Positions 1 through 13,080 are shown, numbered from the stretch's first letter. The stretch: 64,000 nt of DNA from Marsupella aquatica (GCA_973895155.1 OZ316897.1:13020001-13084000); one strand, 5' to 3'. Made by a program: numbers and translations. Notes: a model not told the origin generated them from the letters alone.

Positions 1-735
1 CTCACAAATACTCTTAATGAGACTTACGCGTCCAACTCTATCGTGTCCTGTGGTGGGGAGCAATGATATAGGAGACGTATCGACGATGAAAAAGCCGGTC
101 GTTTTGAGCTGCTCAACTTCCACTACATTCCCCTGGCTGTTACATTTATCTTCCAATGTGAACTACGATAACTTGAATTCGATCACACATATCCTGAATC
201 GTACATAGTTAGAGAAACAAAACTTTTGATATAGAGACAAAAACCAACAGCGCCATCACACTCATAACTTTTAAATACTCTGTTTCCATTTTTACATTGA
301 ATATATCTACAATGCGTGGCTGGGTGCAAAACCTTTGTCTTCATCCTTTCCAAGCTCTGTGTATCATAACGGGCGGTATTGCCCCTCGTGACAAAACAAG
401 TCTCTTGAGACCTGTGGGCCTTCGCGAGTATTCTTTCTGACCAAATCTCACCTCTCACATCAACTCGTGATTACCCTCTCAAATCGGTGGCCGACTCGGA
501 CCATCACCTTCAAAAATTGCCATTCACGGTCTTTTCTCAATCCAGGGAGACAGAGGCGTTGAATTTTGTGAAGAAAAATGGATCGATGCTGAATCAGCTT
601 CGCGGGCGAAGACGGGAAGGTCTCCCATCCCCACGTTTTTCTACTGCTGCAGTGAAAGCACTGTCCCGCTCCTCTAATCCGAAGTTACCAACGTACCTTT
701 GTCCGATGCTAAGAGAAACTGAGAAACATATCCGA
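1..735. other. Flank of hydrolase relic copy 1, split by extra DNA
   Basis: No coding region is supported here. Bases 1-55 resemble 10385-10440 (shared core ACTCTTAATGAG), and 655-735 resemble 10440-10520 (shared core CTCTAATCCGAAGTTACCAAC). In the copy at 10.4 kb the two parts are adjacent, so about 600 bases here (roughly 56-650) are extra relative to that copy, either an insertion here or a deletion there. The extra stretch has no recognisable element ends that I could see. Confidence 0.45.
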
Positions 736-759
736 CCAAATGAGGTCCATGAAGAACTA

Positions 760-1190
760 AAACACTGCAAAAAGTATTGCACCCAAAACATCAAAATATG
801 AAAAGAGATAGAGCTTACGACGTATGTTTCTCGTTAATATGTTCCACCTATTCCAAATGTTGACGATTTCCCTCACTCTTAGATTCCATGAGGCACTCAT
901 TTCTTCTTGTGGTAGGTGCCTTGAGGGTCTCCATCTCTTCTCTCGTCTCTTCTGCAAGTGCACCATCACCTTTCAAACAATCGTGCAACATGTCGCCAAG
1001 CATTGAGCTAGTGTGGGGAGTCCCATAGAAGAACATCCCTTTCATATTTGAAAAGAGAGCATGAGCATGCTGTGCACGAGGCTTTCCTGTAGCTCAGATA
1101 AACTTGGTCCGCAAGCAAACAGAATTCTTTCAAGGCCAAACCTCCAGGCAGTGCCCCACGAGTACCACTGGACATCCTCCCTCTCCTGGA
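760..1190 (-). pseudogene. Alpha/beta-hydrolase (SERAC1-like) relic, copy 1
   Basis: Reading the minus strand, about 1165-1130 encodes a decayed nucleophile-elbow region (VLVGHCL, then a frame change into a GGLALKE-like segment). 1045-848 encodes KGMFFYGTPH, the usual second landmark of SERAC1/DUF676-type hydrolases, followed by a helical stretch (MLHDCLKG, LAEETREEMETL). No single frame joins these parts, so it is a pseudogene. The elbow has Cys where the catalytic Ser is usual, as in the copy at 10.9 kb. Known family members are lipase-fold proteins, in plants sometimes fused to NB-ARC or repeat domains; no such domain is visible here. The family assignment rests on the two motifs and their order. 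Confidence 0.5.
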
Positions 1191-1199
1191 TTAACCTAG

Positions 1200-2410
1200 A
1201 CCCCAGCCACCAGATTCTCTCCTGTTAGATGCATGTCCATCCTCCCAGACTCTGACCAATACATTCTTAACGAAGAAAACTCCCTACAGTCATCTCCACT
1301 CCTTATACTACCAGGCATTCAATATTTGTCATAGGGGTGAGCAGTTGGTGTTAGGGCCTTCTTGTGATATGGTCACTATTCTTCCTAGTCAGAGGTATGC
1401 AGTTGGTGTTAGGGACTCTAATCAAATGCTTGTGCTTCACCCTCCTCTGCAGTTCAGTTCACTAGAGAACTATTGGCCCTCCAGGTTGCCAATAGATAGG
1501 TTTTATGTTTTTTTCCTAGCTTTGGGGTGGTAAGCTATTGCATGGCTTTTTGGCCTTTTTGGTTGCCTCTGCTTGATCAAGTCTTTCACCTGGGGCTGTG
1601 TCTCCCAATTTGGAGCCCCTTGTTGTTTGATTCGGTTAGGTGCCTCTTGTTTTGTTTTACTGTTTGAGACATATTACATTAGGGTGGCTTTACAAGATCT
1701 TGGGGGTAATTTGAAAGTTTTCTTCCCAAACCTAATCTATGGGCCATGCATTCAACATCCTAAAGATAGTGTCCAGGGGCCAAGAGGGAGTTTGGAATTG
1801 TGTTATAGCCCTCAATGTGTTGTAAAGGGAACTCTAGCAAATGGTTTATTTGTTAGAATACAAGTTGGGAGCCGGTCCATGTAAAAGTCAGAGAGTTCAT
1901 TGGCTAGTGCCCTTCTTGTTCTAACAAGACAATATATGTTGAAGGGCATGTGGGTCCACATTTAATTTTCAAGACTCAAAATAGGAATGCCACATGAAGA
2001 GAAGTCCAAGGGAGGTGGGCCGGGGGGGGGGGGGGGGGGTTCCTCATTTGTTTTCTTCCTATCCATCATGCTCTCATTTCTTTTCTTCAGACCCATCATG
2101 CACGAATACTTATAGGGTTTTTTATTGAGTTTAATAAAAGACTTTGAATTTGTGGAAGAACATTAGGGACATTTAGTTCAATTTTGAAGATTCTAATAAT
2201 TAGAGTGTTTTTTAAACAGAATATAAAAATCTTTAAAGAATATTCCAAAAAATTAGGATAATTTTTTTACTGTAAACAACTTATTTATTGATATTCTATG
2301 GTGCTTATTACTCCAAAATTTGATCCCTAATATGGGACCCCTCTTGGAGTGAGGCCCCACACAGGTGATCTAAAATGTGTGACAGAAAATGTGTGACACG
2401 TAAGAGGGAA
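1200..2410. other. No gene seen; contains an 18-base G run
   Basis: I see no convincing coding region. Bases 2022-2039 are an uninterrupted run of 18 G. The rest is unremarkable AT-rich sequence with a repeated phrase around GCAGTTGGTGTTAGGG (1339 and 1400). Confidence 0.5.
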
Positions 2411-2417
2411 AAAGTCG

Positions 2418-2560
2418 GTCCCGCTTCATTTAAAGTAGGATCCGCATAGGTTAGGTTGAAAGGTCCCACTTCATTTAAAGTAGGGATCCGCATAGGTTAG
2501 GTTGAAAGTGTCCCCACTCTTTCCACGTAGGATCCTCACAATTTACGTTGAAAGTGCTCC
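2418..2560. repeat. Tandem repeat, ~46-bp unit
   Basis: Two close copies of a unit containing CTTCATTTAAAGTAGG and CATAGGTTAGGTTGAAAG start near 2424 and 2469. A third, more diverged partial copy (ACGTTGAAAGTG) follows near 2540. Confidence 0.7.
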
Positions 2561-4470
2561 TACCCGTCGAAACTGCCCCCGCATGAAGTGTTTGGGTTGC
2601 CTGGATCATGAAGAGACCAAAACAATTGAAAGTGCCCCAAAGTCGTGAGGAAACCCTCATACCGTGAGAGTACCCTCACACGATCCCGAGAATAAAAGAA
2701 AAGAGCAGTGGGCCCTACGTTGGATTTCCGTGTATTATAACCTTTGCACCGACGAGATGTCATTGGGCACCAAGTTTCCAGTTTGGATTTGATACGGAAA
2801 CTCCGGACCGTCCGGCATCCAACGGGATTTCCCGGCGACCGTCTTCTTGGCAAAGGTGACTTCCGATTGACTTCAGATGCAGAACCCCCTTTCTGGTTTT
2901 TAAAAAGCAGATATGAATTTATGAAATTGGAACAACTTCTCTCCACCTAAGGTGCTTACCTTATGACTGTGATACTGGATGGGCAAAGGTGCGAACTGGC
3001 TCCCCGGAAGAAACTTTCTTTGCCTTCCACCTAAGCTGCGCAAGAAGAACCCGAAGCCAATCCCAGGGAACAGTAAAGCTTCATAGGGTCTTTCTATCCA
3101 GGTGCAGGTAGTACACATCTTCACAGACATGTCTATTTCACCAAGTTTCTCTCCGAGAAATATTTTTTGTTTATTTTATTCCATCGGACCCTTTCCCCCC
3201 TTTGGGCCTCCATTCGCAATGCGAATAAAGCGGGAGAGGAGAAAGAAGCTTTCTTCTCTGGAATTCACTTTTCAAACGCTACGAGAAAGAAGTTTTCTTC
3301 TCTGGAATTCACTTTGGAATTCACTTTTCAAATGCTACGTCGTTTCAGGCAAAAATTAAGTAATGACCTAGTGGACTACCTACAGGAGGGGGCAGGAACC
3401 TTACCTTTCCCGTGAATTATGGAGTGATTTGACTTTTTTAGAGTTAAGGGCCGAAACCCCTTTGAGTGGTCAAAAGGGGCCCGAAAAGTCACAACACCTC
3501 ACCGATCGCCAGACGGCCAGAATGACAGAATCTCTCGCGCGAATTCCTATACCATGGAAGGTAGGATTTGGAAAGTATACTTCTGTACATTAGGTCGGTT
3601 TGCAAGGCAAAAGAAAGTACACTTGACCGTGACCTCTGGTTCTTCCGGGTGGTTGCCTTTTTGGGCCTCCCTTTCTGTATTGTATTCTGGCTTTTTGATT
3701 GGATTTCATTGAGTTTTTTTAGAGGAAAAAAAAAAAAGTACATTTCTGTACACTTGGATCACACGGGAGAGTTTATTATTATCTACATCTATAATATGCA
3801 ATGCTGCCAAAAAATACTTTAGTCTACTTACAAAATTGAAAATGAAGGGAATCAAACTAAACCGGCAAATTATTTTTAAGTTTTTTATGTACTCTTGGAT
3901 TGATTCACCAAGAGTGTCAAATGATATACTTCTCTTTATAATATAATACACAGTATGAGGTATTTCTTATGTACATTCTTATGTGACATCATCTAAAATG
4001 TTTCTTTCTCTTTTATTAATAAGTTACACACATCTCAACTATAAACTTTTGGGGCATGTCAAATTTTTTGGATTTTTCATAGAATATGATTATAAGGTAC
4101 ATCTACAAACAATAATTGTCACTGAGGGACAATTGGGGTCGTAGTATAACTGTTACTGTCCCAGAGTATATGAATACCCTGGAGACTTGAAGCCACAAGG
4201 AAGGGAGAGGGTCGGTTTTCAAAGATAAAAGAGAAAAGCCACAAGGAGGGAGAGGGGAGAGGTTGGTTTCTAAAGATAAAGGGACAAAAAGAAGTAAAAT
4301 AAATTTGAGTACATGGAAAAAACTGCAAAGCAAGAAAAGGATAGAGGGGATAATATTTTTGCCAGCCAAGAGCTTTCCCATGATGGAAAACTTATAGTTT
4401 TTTGTGCATAAAAATACTTATTTATCAAAATCTTGAAAAATGGAACATTAAAACAAAAAGTGTTTCCCTC
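2561..4470. other. No gene seen; small local duplications
   Basis: Open frames on either strand show no recognisable domain or biased composition. A local duplication around CTTCTCTGGAATTCAC lies at about 3250-3335, and another of about 60 bases (AAGCCACAAGGA, then TTGGTTTC/TCGGTTTTC and AAAGATAAA) lies at about 4188-4290. Confidence 0.45.
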
Positions 4471-4474
4471 CTCC

Positions 4475-5460
4475 ACATCGGTGTCTTGCCTCAACATTTC
4501 TGTCTTGCTTCTGCCTTGACATTTTCACTCTCTTCAACATTCTTGCCTGGCCTTCACATCTTCCTTTGCCTCTACATCCTTGCCTCGCCTCAAATTCTTG
4601 GGCATTGGGCTATCACACAATAAGGGATCCCATCCATTTATGGGATCATCTGTTTACAGTCGCAAGATTCGGCCCGGTTCAACCTCAACCATTGGATGGA
4701 AAAGAAGTTTTTTGTGGCCCTTAATCTGCAAAACTCCATTAATAGGTCTGGATACTATCTCCTCTAACTCCCTTTCAGTATGTTGGGTTTCTCCCACTTT
4801 GCCTTTTGTGTCTGTCTTTTTGCTTTTATTTCATTTAATTTATTTCTGAACATTGCCTTAATTTCTCCGTAATTATTTGTCTTTTGCATTGCTTTGACAT
4901 TGCTTTGACCTCGCTTGACATCTTTGCCTCTCCTCGACATCTTGCCCTTGCCTCAACATCTTCGCATCTCCTCGACATCTTACCCTCTCCTCAACATCTT
5001 TGTCTCTCCTTGACATCCTTGACATCTGGCCCTTGCCTCGACATCTTGCCCTCATCTAAACATTTTTGCCTCGCCTTGACATCTTTCTCTCCCCTTGACA
5101 TCTTGCTCTTGCCTGGATATCTTTGCCTCTCCTCGACATCTGGCCCTCCCCTGAACATCTTTGCATCTCCTTGAAATCTTTCTCTCGCCTTAACATCTTT
5201 GCATCTCCTTGACATCTTAGTATGTCCTCAACATCTTACCCTCTCCTCAAAAATTTTGTCTCTCCTCGACATCTTGCCCTTGCCTCAACATTTTGTCCTC
5301 ATCTCAAAATTTTGTCCTCAAAATGTTGCATTCACCTCGACATCCAGCCTTCACTTGGAATCTTGCCCTTACCTCAACATCTTGCCTTCACCTAGAAATT
5401 TTGCCCTCATTCAAAATCTTGTCCTCACCTCAACATCTTGACCTCACTCAACAACTTTCT
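4475..5460. repeat. Minisatellite of CCTCGACATCTT-type units
   Basis: Dozens of degenerate units of roughly 16-20 bases with the core CTCGACATCTTGCC or CTTGACATCTTTGCC run from about 4475 to 4580 and densely from about 4895 to 5455. The open frames across it (runs of Leu, Ser, Asp and Ile, or Asp, Val, Lys and Arg on the other strand) are by-products of the repeat. A related array in the opposite orientation lies at 59.3-59.9 kb. Confidence 0.85.
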
Positions 5461-5519
5461 AGTTTATATATAATATATATTTATCTCACACAAGGCAGGA
5501 CAAATCCGTTCGAAAGAAA

Positions 5520-6460
5520 CACTCTGCGTTCTCTCCCGTCCGCACTCAGTCTTTGAGAGCGCCCGTTCTCTTCAAAGGCATCGCTCTCTCCTTCTCGCAC
5601 TGAGTCTTTTGAGAGCGCTAGTTCTATTCCAAGCTAGGCGCAGCGCTCTCTGCGCCTCGCACTGAGTCTTTGAAAGCGCTCGTTCTATTCCAAGGCAGCT
5701 GAGGCACCAGCAGTTGCCACTGACACCACAAGTGTACTTGGCAGCTCAAGTCCTCACACGACAGCTTCGTCACATCAGGTGTTCCGTCGACTCTCGTCTC
5801 TTATTTCTAATTTCACTTTTAATTATGATCTATCTTTTTATCATCTCTGATGTCAGATGGATGGGCACCATATATACAAGTTCTGCATTTTCACTTCTTG
5901 TAAGCCAAATCTCCGCGCTTCCAGCACAAAGCCGGAGGATCATCCTATATTCGACACAGTGTGCGCTCACATGCTTGGTCTTGATTTCACAATCACGTAG
6001 AGAAGAAACTTGATCCATTTCAGGCCATCCATGCCAGATGATATGTAAGTCTTCGAGTTACCTCTCGTTGTTGCATTGTTGCAGTACTCCATATAGTAAC
6101 AACAAGCTACCTGCTGCAGCGACCGTAACACCGGTTGACTGCATGTGCTCTCACCTTGCTTCTCGCACTCAGTCTTTGGGAGCGCTCGCTTGATTCGACG
6201 CTAGGAAACCACCAGTTGCCAATGACACCGCAAGTGTACTTGGCAGCTTAATTCCTCACACGGCGGCTTCGTCACATCAGGTGTTCCGCAGACTCTCGTC
6301 TCTTATTTCAAGCTAACCTCTCGTTTAGGATGGTCGTGCTTTAGCAATCTCTGTTGCCAGATAAGTCCTTCCTTTAGCTTCGAATGGAATTAAAGAATAC
6401 AGCAGAGTCGACCAGCCTGTAAGATCCTTAGTTTCTTCGCTCGCATTATGACAATTTTAA
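5520..6460. repeat. Dispersed noncoding module, copies 1 and 2
   Basis: Two degenerate copies lie at about 5530-6070 and 6150-6460; a third is at about 17390-18020. Shared landmarks in order are CTCGCACTGAGTCTTTG, AGTGTACTTGGCAGCT, TTCGTCACATCAGGTGTTCC and, in copies 2 and 3, CAATCTCTGTTGCCAGA, CAGCAGAGTCGACCAGCCTG and TTCGCTCGCATTATGA. The last landmark ends at an ATG (6448 here, 18017 in copy 3). Such a layout would fit a duplicated promoter/5' leader of a gene family. The frame from 6448 stays open for only 36 codons, with a hydrophobic start (MTILILATILIC). Confidence 0.65.
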
Positions 6461-6639
6461 TTTTGGCCACAATTTTAATTTGTCCAAGTGCAATTGCCGT
6501 GCTTGGGGAGCTTTGTCGATTTGTTTGCATTTCCATCAAAATGGTGCGCCTCTCTTGAATGGATCCACTTGCACCTATTGCTGAACAGTGCATAGACCCC
6601 CAAACCGTAAACGACACGGGCGGATCGAGAGTAGAAAAG

Positions 6640-6960
6640 CCGAGTCCTTCTTACATTTTGATCAGAGCATGTTGCAGAAATTTGCTCATATTCGAGTCTA
6701 ATGCCGTAGTTTCTTTTCGAGTCTATGATGGAATCATCTGCTCTTCGACTGTATGGCTACAGTTAAGTGCTCTTCGGTCTATGCTGCACAGTTATGTGCT
6801 CTTTTAGTCTGTGTAGCACAATTTTGCTCTTCGAGTCTATACTGCAGTAATCTACTCGAAGAGTGTATGCTGCAGTTGTCTGCTCTTCGAGACTATGCTG
6901 CAGAAAATTTCTATTCGAGTCTAAGCTGCAGCAATTTTCTCTTGCAGTCTAAGTATGCCT
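6640..6960. repeat. Degenerate tandem repeat, ~30-40-bp unit
   Basis: The phrase TGCTCTTCGAGTCTATGCTGCAG recurs in variant form about eight times (for example near 6735, 6768, 6825, 6880 and 6910). No coding potential is evident. Confidence 0.7.
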
Positions 6961-9150
6961 TGACAACCTTCTCTCCAGGACACCTGCCCTCAGGGGCGCG
7001 CTAGCCCCTTCTACCCGCCCTTCGACGCAGCCTGGCCTTTCGGCGGCTTCCCTTGGAGTTTGGACCAAAGTTTGCACATGTCACTGCTGGACAAGTATCA
7101 CGGCGCTGTATGTTGATAGTAGCTTGCATGTAAACATTCCTGGTGTTCTTTCATCTTTCATCTTTCATCTTAGCCGGTTTGTATTGGGCTCAGCTTCTAC
7201 TTGACTTGAATCTGGGACTCCCGTCCTTTGTTTGTTTTGCGGAATTCGGAACCTCAAATTCCGATTTGAGGCTCCGAATTCCGATTTGAGGTTCGAAATT
7301 CGGGTCCAGCTGGATCATATATTTCGCAGACCTTGTAGACGTTCGGAGAGCAAAGCCACCGCTCTCAGCTCTTCCCCTCACTTGCTTAAATAATTTCTGA
7401 CGCGGTGTCTGGACTTTATATCCAGTTGATTATTGGCATCATTCATTCTGGTTGTCATTGACTACCGTGATGCTAGGACAGCTAGTACCGCAAAGATCTC
7501 TTTTCATTGTTTCCTTCGATGTGGTTCCGTTCTTCAAGAATAACGTCCAAAACGCTTACGTAAAGGCCACCAATTCGTTTCGGAGACGACATCTCTTTGC
7601 TGACGGGGGCTGGAATGTTGGATCGTTTACGACGTGAAGTTGCTTGGCGCGGGCGGGCCTTAGATCTGGGTCCTGTAAGAGGTCCCCAGTTGGACGAGCA
7701 AGGAAACGTTGGAGGGCAGGGTTCTGTAGCTGCTGCTTCTGTGGGAGTTCGCTCCAGATTTAATTCTTCAGGTCTAAATAGACCTTTCGAAAAGACCCTG
7801 AGGAAGAACTTGGTTAATTCAAGCTCAAATTAGGATTGGGGTCGACAAACGAACAAGAAGTTCTACTGTGCACTAGCTGCACGTGCACATACAATGTACT
7901 AAAGTGCCACACAATCTTAAGAGAAACCCTCTTTAAAGCTCGATCAAAAGCTTTCTCTTGTGTGATGGCCGGAATCTTTCGTTGCAGTCACGTAATTGGC
8001 ACGGAATGGGGCATTCTGCGTGTAGGATTATTTTATTTGTTTGTAATGCGTTAGAGTTCGTGGCTTACTTACGCATTTCTAAGTTAGGACTGTTGGAGAG
8101 TCGTCAGGCTGGCAGGAATACAAGTCTTAATTGATTTCACACTCTCGATCAAATTCAATTTTGTACGTAGAGTTCGGTTTGAACGCTGAACGTTGGCATT
8201 ACTTTGCTGCTGTAGCTGGGCGCTCTGGAAGAACAAACTCATGCGACATCCTGCACACCTGCAAGGGCTGTATCCGACAACAGAATTGATATTTTGGCTC
8301 AACCATCTATCCTAAGTTTGTTAGCTCCCTTGGTTTGTCAAAATTCGGGAGCATTATAGGAGGAATCTGATACATTTAGGCCTGTAGGACGACACAGTTC
8401 TGTTTAATCTCGTTTTTCCTTTCTCTTTGAAAGAAACAGGGGACAGTCCTGCTCTTTATTCCACAAGGAGTGAGACGAGAACCTCACTCCGGAAGGAAAA
8501 AACAATTCAAAATAATCTCAAAGAGCGTCCTATTCCAAAGGATTCAATGACATATCGCAATTAAAAACCCAATGCCAACCAGGGAAATCTGCACGGCATC
8601 TACTTCTGAGCGAAAGGAGGTGCGACAGTCCTATCACAGAGTTTGGTTAGTTCCGGTGTCGAACAGTGAGAAACCAATATTTATGGAAATCAATCACCAG
8701 TATGAAGGAAACATGTACTCAATAAAATCGACTGGCTGTAAGGCTCATGGCAACAGGATATCTAATTCGGGTAAATCTCTCAGGATCAGTAGAGTACAGT
8801 TGTACTCAGGTCTGTCGATATAGTTCCAGTCCCCTTTGTTAATTCAGAGTTCATGGCTTCATTCAGTGCGACGACGCAAGCCACTGCTAGTGAAGTAATC
8901 TGAGTTTTACTTAACTCTTCTCTTGAGAAGAATGGTTTCATCTGAGTGGATCATTAAAAAACAAACATGTATGCAGGTGAAGGAGAAGCATCAGGCTAAT
9001 GTGATGGTAATGCAGGGTTTGGTTGAATATTTGTTATTCAAGTTGATGCTTTTGGTGGGCAGCCTCTAGCAGTCGGAAGCATCTCAGTCAAGCGAGTTTC
9101 GAAGATATCGCAAACGTATGTGAGACTGAAATATCCTGCGACATTTAATA
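6961..9150. other. No gene supported
   Basis: Frames such as those at 7452-7833 and 8084-8302 lack any recognisable domain. A short repeated phrase (GAATTCCGATTTGAGG) occurs at about 7255-7300. I see nothing else I can name. Confidence 0.4.
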
Positions 9151-9153
9151 TTT

Positions 9154-9459
9154 GTGCTGACTGGGTTGAATTTTTTTATGTTGTCAGGTAAAACAGACTC
9201 CTACGGCCAGCAGTACGTGGACATGGATCCTAACGTTTTGAATATACTGCTCAATATCCTGTCCGACTGTATCTTTGAGGGCTTCAAGCTGGTCTTGACA
9301 TGGGTTATTGCGAACTACATTATGATGTGGTTCGCAATAATTAGACAGTTATTTGGTCCCGTATTAGACAGGCAAGGACCTCAAGCGCAGCCAAGAGAGG
9401 CTCAAGAGCAGCCAGGAGAGGTTCAAGAGCAGCCAGGAGAGCAAGTAGGAGAGCCTTAA
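9154..9459 (+). CDS. Hypothetical protein with membrane segment and Gln/Pro-rich tail
   Basis: A 101-codon frame whose residues about 25-70 form a strongly hydrophobic, helix-like stretch (LNILLNILSDCIFEGF, then VLTWVIANYIMMWFAII), ending in a short repeated tail (QPREAQEQPGEVQEQPGE). The first residues before GKTDS may be intron, because GT/AG-like sites surround it and the start codon is arbitrary. I do not recognise a family. It may be one exon of a larger gene or a relic; the composition (one membrane segment plus a QPGE tail) is the only support. Confidence 0.25.
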   Translation: MLTGLNFFMLSGKTDSYGQQYVDMDPNVLNILLNILSDCIFEGFKLVLTWVIANYIMMWFAIIRQLFGPVLDRQGPQAQPREAQEQPGEVQEQPGEQVGEP

Positions 9460-10290
9460 AAGTATACCCAAGAAGAATCTGGACCAATTTAATACACCAA
9501 ACCAGAAACTAAGCTGAAACATTGACTGTTCAATGATTACCTTCATTTTGGAAATTGGACTCCTTGCTCCATGGCTAGTCTGCTGACATACAAGAGGGCC
9601 GGCCAAGGTGAATCAAATCTTCAAAGGTAGATGTGTCCTTTTTGTTAATATATGAAAGTTAGGGATCTCATCGTGTATGTAATTTCTTCATCAACAAGTA
9701 TGTTTTCAAGCTTACAATGGGCCTTGGTAGACGGTACCAATGGACATGGATTTTACAAACTTCTCGATATATTGAGATCTAACTGCCTGCTGAGTTCCAA
9801 GGAAATTCAAATGGTTGAAACAAATAGGAGGCCTGAATTCTCCCTCGTAATAAAAGAATAGACATTGATTAAAACTGAAGTTCATGTAATCGATCGGCAA
9901 CTTCAAATTAAGCCGGTCGGGAAAATTATTAATCCTCAATGTAGCGATCAGAAGTAGATCTTCTAACGCCACCTCCGCATCACGTCTCTCATCGTTCCCA
10001 GTCAGGGACCACAATTCATAATCAACAGCAAATAGCAAGGCTAGGTCATGCGCATTGGTTCGGCGCTGAAACGTAGTCCAGAACTGCGGATGAATTTACT
10101 TGAGCCTATCGCCCTCTCTTCAACGATAAGGGATGATATCCCCAATTTATCGACGACAGCAACGCGTTCGGTCAAAGCAATAATTTCCACTCTCCTTCTC
10201 GAGGTGAATCTTGCAGTCCTTCCCACTTGAATTCAGATTTTTCATGTTCAATCTTTCCACGGCAGCCAGAGTTCGCCGTGTTTGTTGGAA
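9460..10290. other. No gene supported
   Basis: Frames on both strands overlap without a recognisable product. The right part (10140-10290) probably belongs to the degenerate 3' flank of the hydrolase relic that follows. Confidence 0.4.
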
Positions 10291-11330
10291 CAGCCGTTTC
10301 ATGTTTTTTTTTCCAGAGAGATTGTTCCATAAACCCTGTTGGACATCAGTGATCATCATCTTCTTTGCAAAGAATGTATATCAACTACTCTTAATGAGCC
10401 TTGCGCGTATAACTCTTTCGTCTCATATGCTGGGTCCCACTCCTCTAATCCGAAGTTACCAACATACCTCTGTCCGATGATGCTAAGAGAAACCGAGAAA
10501 CAGATCCGACCAACATTAGGTCAAGCATAATAGAGAACTCAAGCAGTGCAAAAATACTGCACGCCAAACATCAAAAAATAAAACCAGATATTGCTTACCC
10601 GTATGTTTCTCGTGATTCGCCTAATCTTCCAAATGTTGACGATTTCCCCTCACTCTTTAATTCCATGAGACACTCATTTCTTCTTGTGGTAGATGTCTTG
10701 AGAGTCTCCATCTCTTCTCTCGTCTCTTCTGCGAGTGCATCCACACCTTTAAACAATCGTGCAACATGTTGCCAGCATTTGGCCAGTGTGGGAAGTCCCA
10801 CAGAAGAACATCCCTTTCAGATTTGAAAAGAAAGCATGAGCACGTCGTGCACGAGGCTTTCATGTATTTGTCTGACAAACTTTGTCCGCAAATTAACAAA
10901 CAGAGTTCTTTCAAGACCAAACCTCCTAGGCAATTCCCCACGAGAACCACTGGACACCCTGCCTCTCCTAGACAACCTCAACCCGAGTGAGGTCAGCCAC
11001 CAGATTCTCTTCTGTTAAGTACATGTCCATATACCCTCCCAGGCTCCATAATTTTTGTGGCAAAAGAGCCATACGATACTGAAAATGCGAACTTTGGGGA
11101 ACATTCAGAGTTCTCTTGTCATCCACGTTGTAGCGTAAAGCTCTTCGCAATGCTGTATTTCAAGGCCGTGAAAGAAAACGACTTCTAGTTCTGGATTTTC
11201 CGCTCTAGAAAGTTGGTAGGCAAGATACACAATGGCGTTGAGCTGCAGAATACACAAGTGAACACTAGTCTGCCGGTCAAGATAGTTTATCCAACAAATA
11301 GTGAACAGCAACTTCTGTAGCACCTTAGAG
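10290..11330 (-). pseudogene. Alpha/beta-hydrolase (SERAC1-like) relic, copy 2
   Basis: Minus-strand reading gives the expected order of landmarks, in different frames: LEVVFFHGLEI with a TTWMTRE segment (11230-11105, first strand and Trp segment), a MFPKVRIFSI-like strand (about 11095-11065), EENLVADLT (about 11015-10990), VVLVGNCLGGLVLKELC (10950-10900, nucleophile elbow), and a GLPT/ARLFKG segment (10800-10740) equivalent to FYGTPH in copy 1. At least two frame changes and several stops break it. The elbow is GNCLGG, with Cys at the position normally held by the catalytic Ser. Its downstream part (10300-10700) aligns with 640-900 of this window. Confidence 0.6.
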
Positions 11331-13080
11331 AAACCCTACTGGCTGGCGAAAGCTTCCAATCCTATCCAAAACCTGTCTACATAGCATATGGGTGCATAAC
11401 TGTGACAGGATGATCTGTCTTCTCTTCTGATCGACTGCTATCTGTCGTTAGAGTTTCTTCGGTTACTTATTTCTCATGTAAAATGCAGCGGGTGATTGTC
11501 TGCACTCCTCGTGTCATTTCTTAAGAGTTTCCGGTTTTACTTTACTCATGTAAACTGCCGCGGGTGTAAGTCGTTGAACTCACCACGTGTCTGTGTTTTA
11601 AGAGTTCTTTGTTTTCCGTTGTAAGGAGTTCACGTTCAATTCTCTGTATTTGAATTGTCTCGTTTATCCGCGGGGATGTGAGGTATTAAGGTTCATCTCT
11701 CCCTCCCTCTGGGGTATTGATCTGAGTTCATTTCTTAAGCTTTCTGTTCGATTCTCTTCACGGAGAATACGGGGAAAATAAAGAGGACAATCTGTACACC
11801 ATCTATTCTCGATGTGTAGTCTCAGTCAATTGATGTGTGTAAAATTGTTATGTTCGCTCTATTGAGAACGATCACAATAACCTACCAATTTGAGGTTGGC
11901 CACAAAACATTGAGGACTCGGAGGAAGTGTGGGGCTTGCTGTGAACTGTTGATTTCACCCGATCGTGAATAATGATCAAGAAAAAGACAGGAAAGCTCAT
12001 AAACACAAACATGAATATGCAATCATTTATTGTTGACATAGACAGAGACATTGTATTTCGCTCTCAGGCGCTTGTGGAAACATTCTCTTGAGGATGTTCT
12101 CCGAACAAAACAAGAGCCGATAGTTGTCCTGCTCGCTCAGGTCAAAACAACGACAAGCTCTTACCCGCAGATCACGAACATAGTGACACATGGCGAAACT
12201 AAACTCATTTACACTCTGCCGCAACCTGACACAACAAATACTGCAATCCTCAACTCTAAACGTTCATTTATACTTATTCGAACGACCACTCGAGCAGTTG
12301 AGCAGAGACCCAGAACAGAGGATCTGTTCACACGAACACTCACTAATTGGGTACCATGATGCACCTGAAGCTCGCCGACCGAAGAGGATCTCCAGCGGAA
12401 ATCACAAACAATTTGTTATTGACAGTAGTGCCCTCCCGTTAGTACGTCCTGTGATCAAATCGCCACTTCTGTGGCGGACCATCTCGGACGAGCATTCCAA
12501 TATGATTACTTCGATGAGAAGCAGCGTCTGGGATCCGGGAACTCCCGTCTTGGATTGGAAGAACCCGCCTTCAGTGTGGGTTACTCTCCGGCTGCTAGTA
12601 CTGTACGTACTCCGCAGGAACCTTCATGAAACTAAAGCTCATCCTTGCAATTGAATCGAATCTGATCAAGATTCTCAACCCTCGATCAGTCGCACTGAAG
12701 CGGAAAATAATGTAAATCATGGCACGAACTCGAAGTGCATTTCCCGCGCGGGGGACTGTTTCCTTCGCGAAACTACTCTTTAATCTTTTTCTTCCCCTTT
12801 GCAAAACTGAAGAGTTCAAGTTGAAGGCTGCTCAAACTTGAGCACAACGGCAATCTCTTGAAGGTTCGGAGCAGCATGGTATAAAACACCGTATCTGAAA
12901 ATGTGAGCGATAGATTCGAAGGGGCTGTGGAGAGTCCCTTTTTGACTAAGGGCTGACTTTTCTTCGTGAGCCTCTCCATGATTACGGGTACACGTTTTGT
13001 GAGTCTTGTATCCAGCATTTAAATAGTCAACTTGGTGGACCGATTCAACGCGATGGAGTCATGAAATGGTGCTATATTAA
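11331..13080. other. No gene supported
   Basis: The longest frame (12190-12654, plus) has no domain I recognise and its composition looks random. A minus frame at 12773-13018 ends in a basic KGKKKIKE tail but shows no family signature. Confidence 0.35.

Noticed and set aside
4475-5460. CRISPR array
   Set aside because: Repeats are degenerate and contiguous with no unique spacers, and the DNA is eukaryotic.
4873-5556. Frames of 60-96 codons on both strands with periodic LTSLDIL or KDVEERQRC words
   Set aside because: They follow the minisatellite period; open frames on both strands come from the repeat.
12051-12654. Two overlapping plus frames of 102 and 154 codons, one with VIDSSALP like a protease loop
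   Set aside because: No second protease motif, no neighbouring pol domains and random-looking composition.
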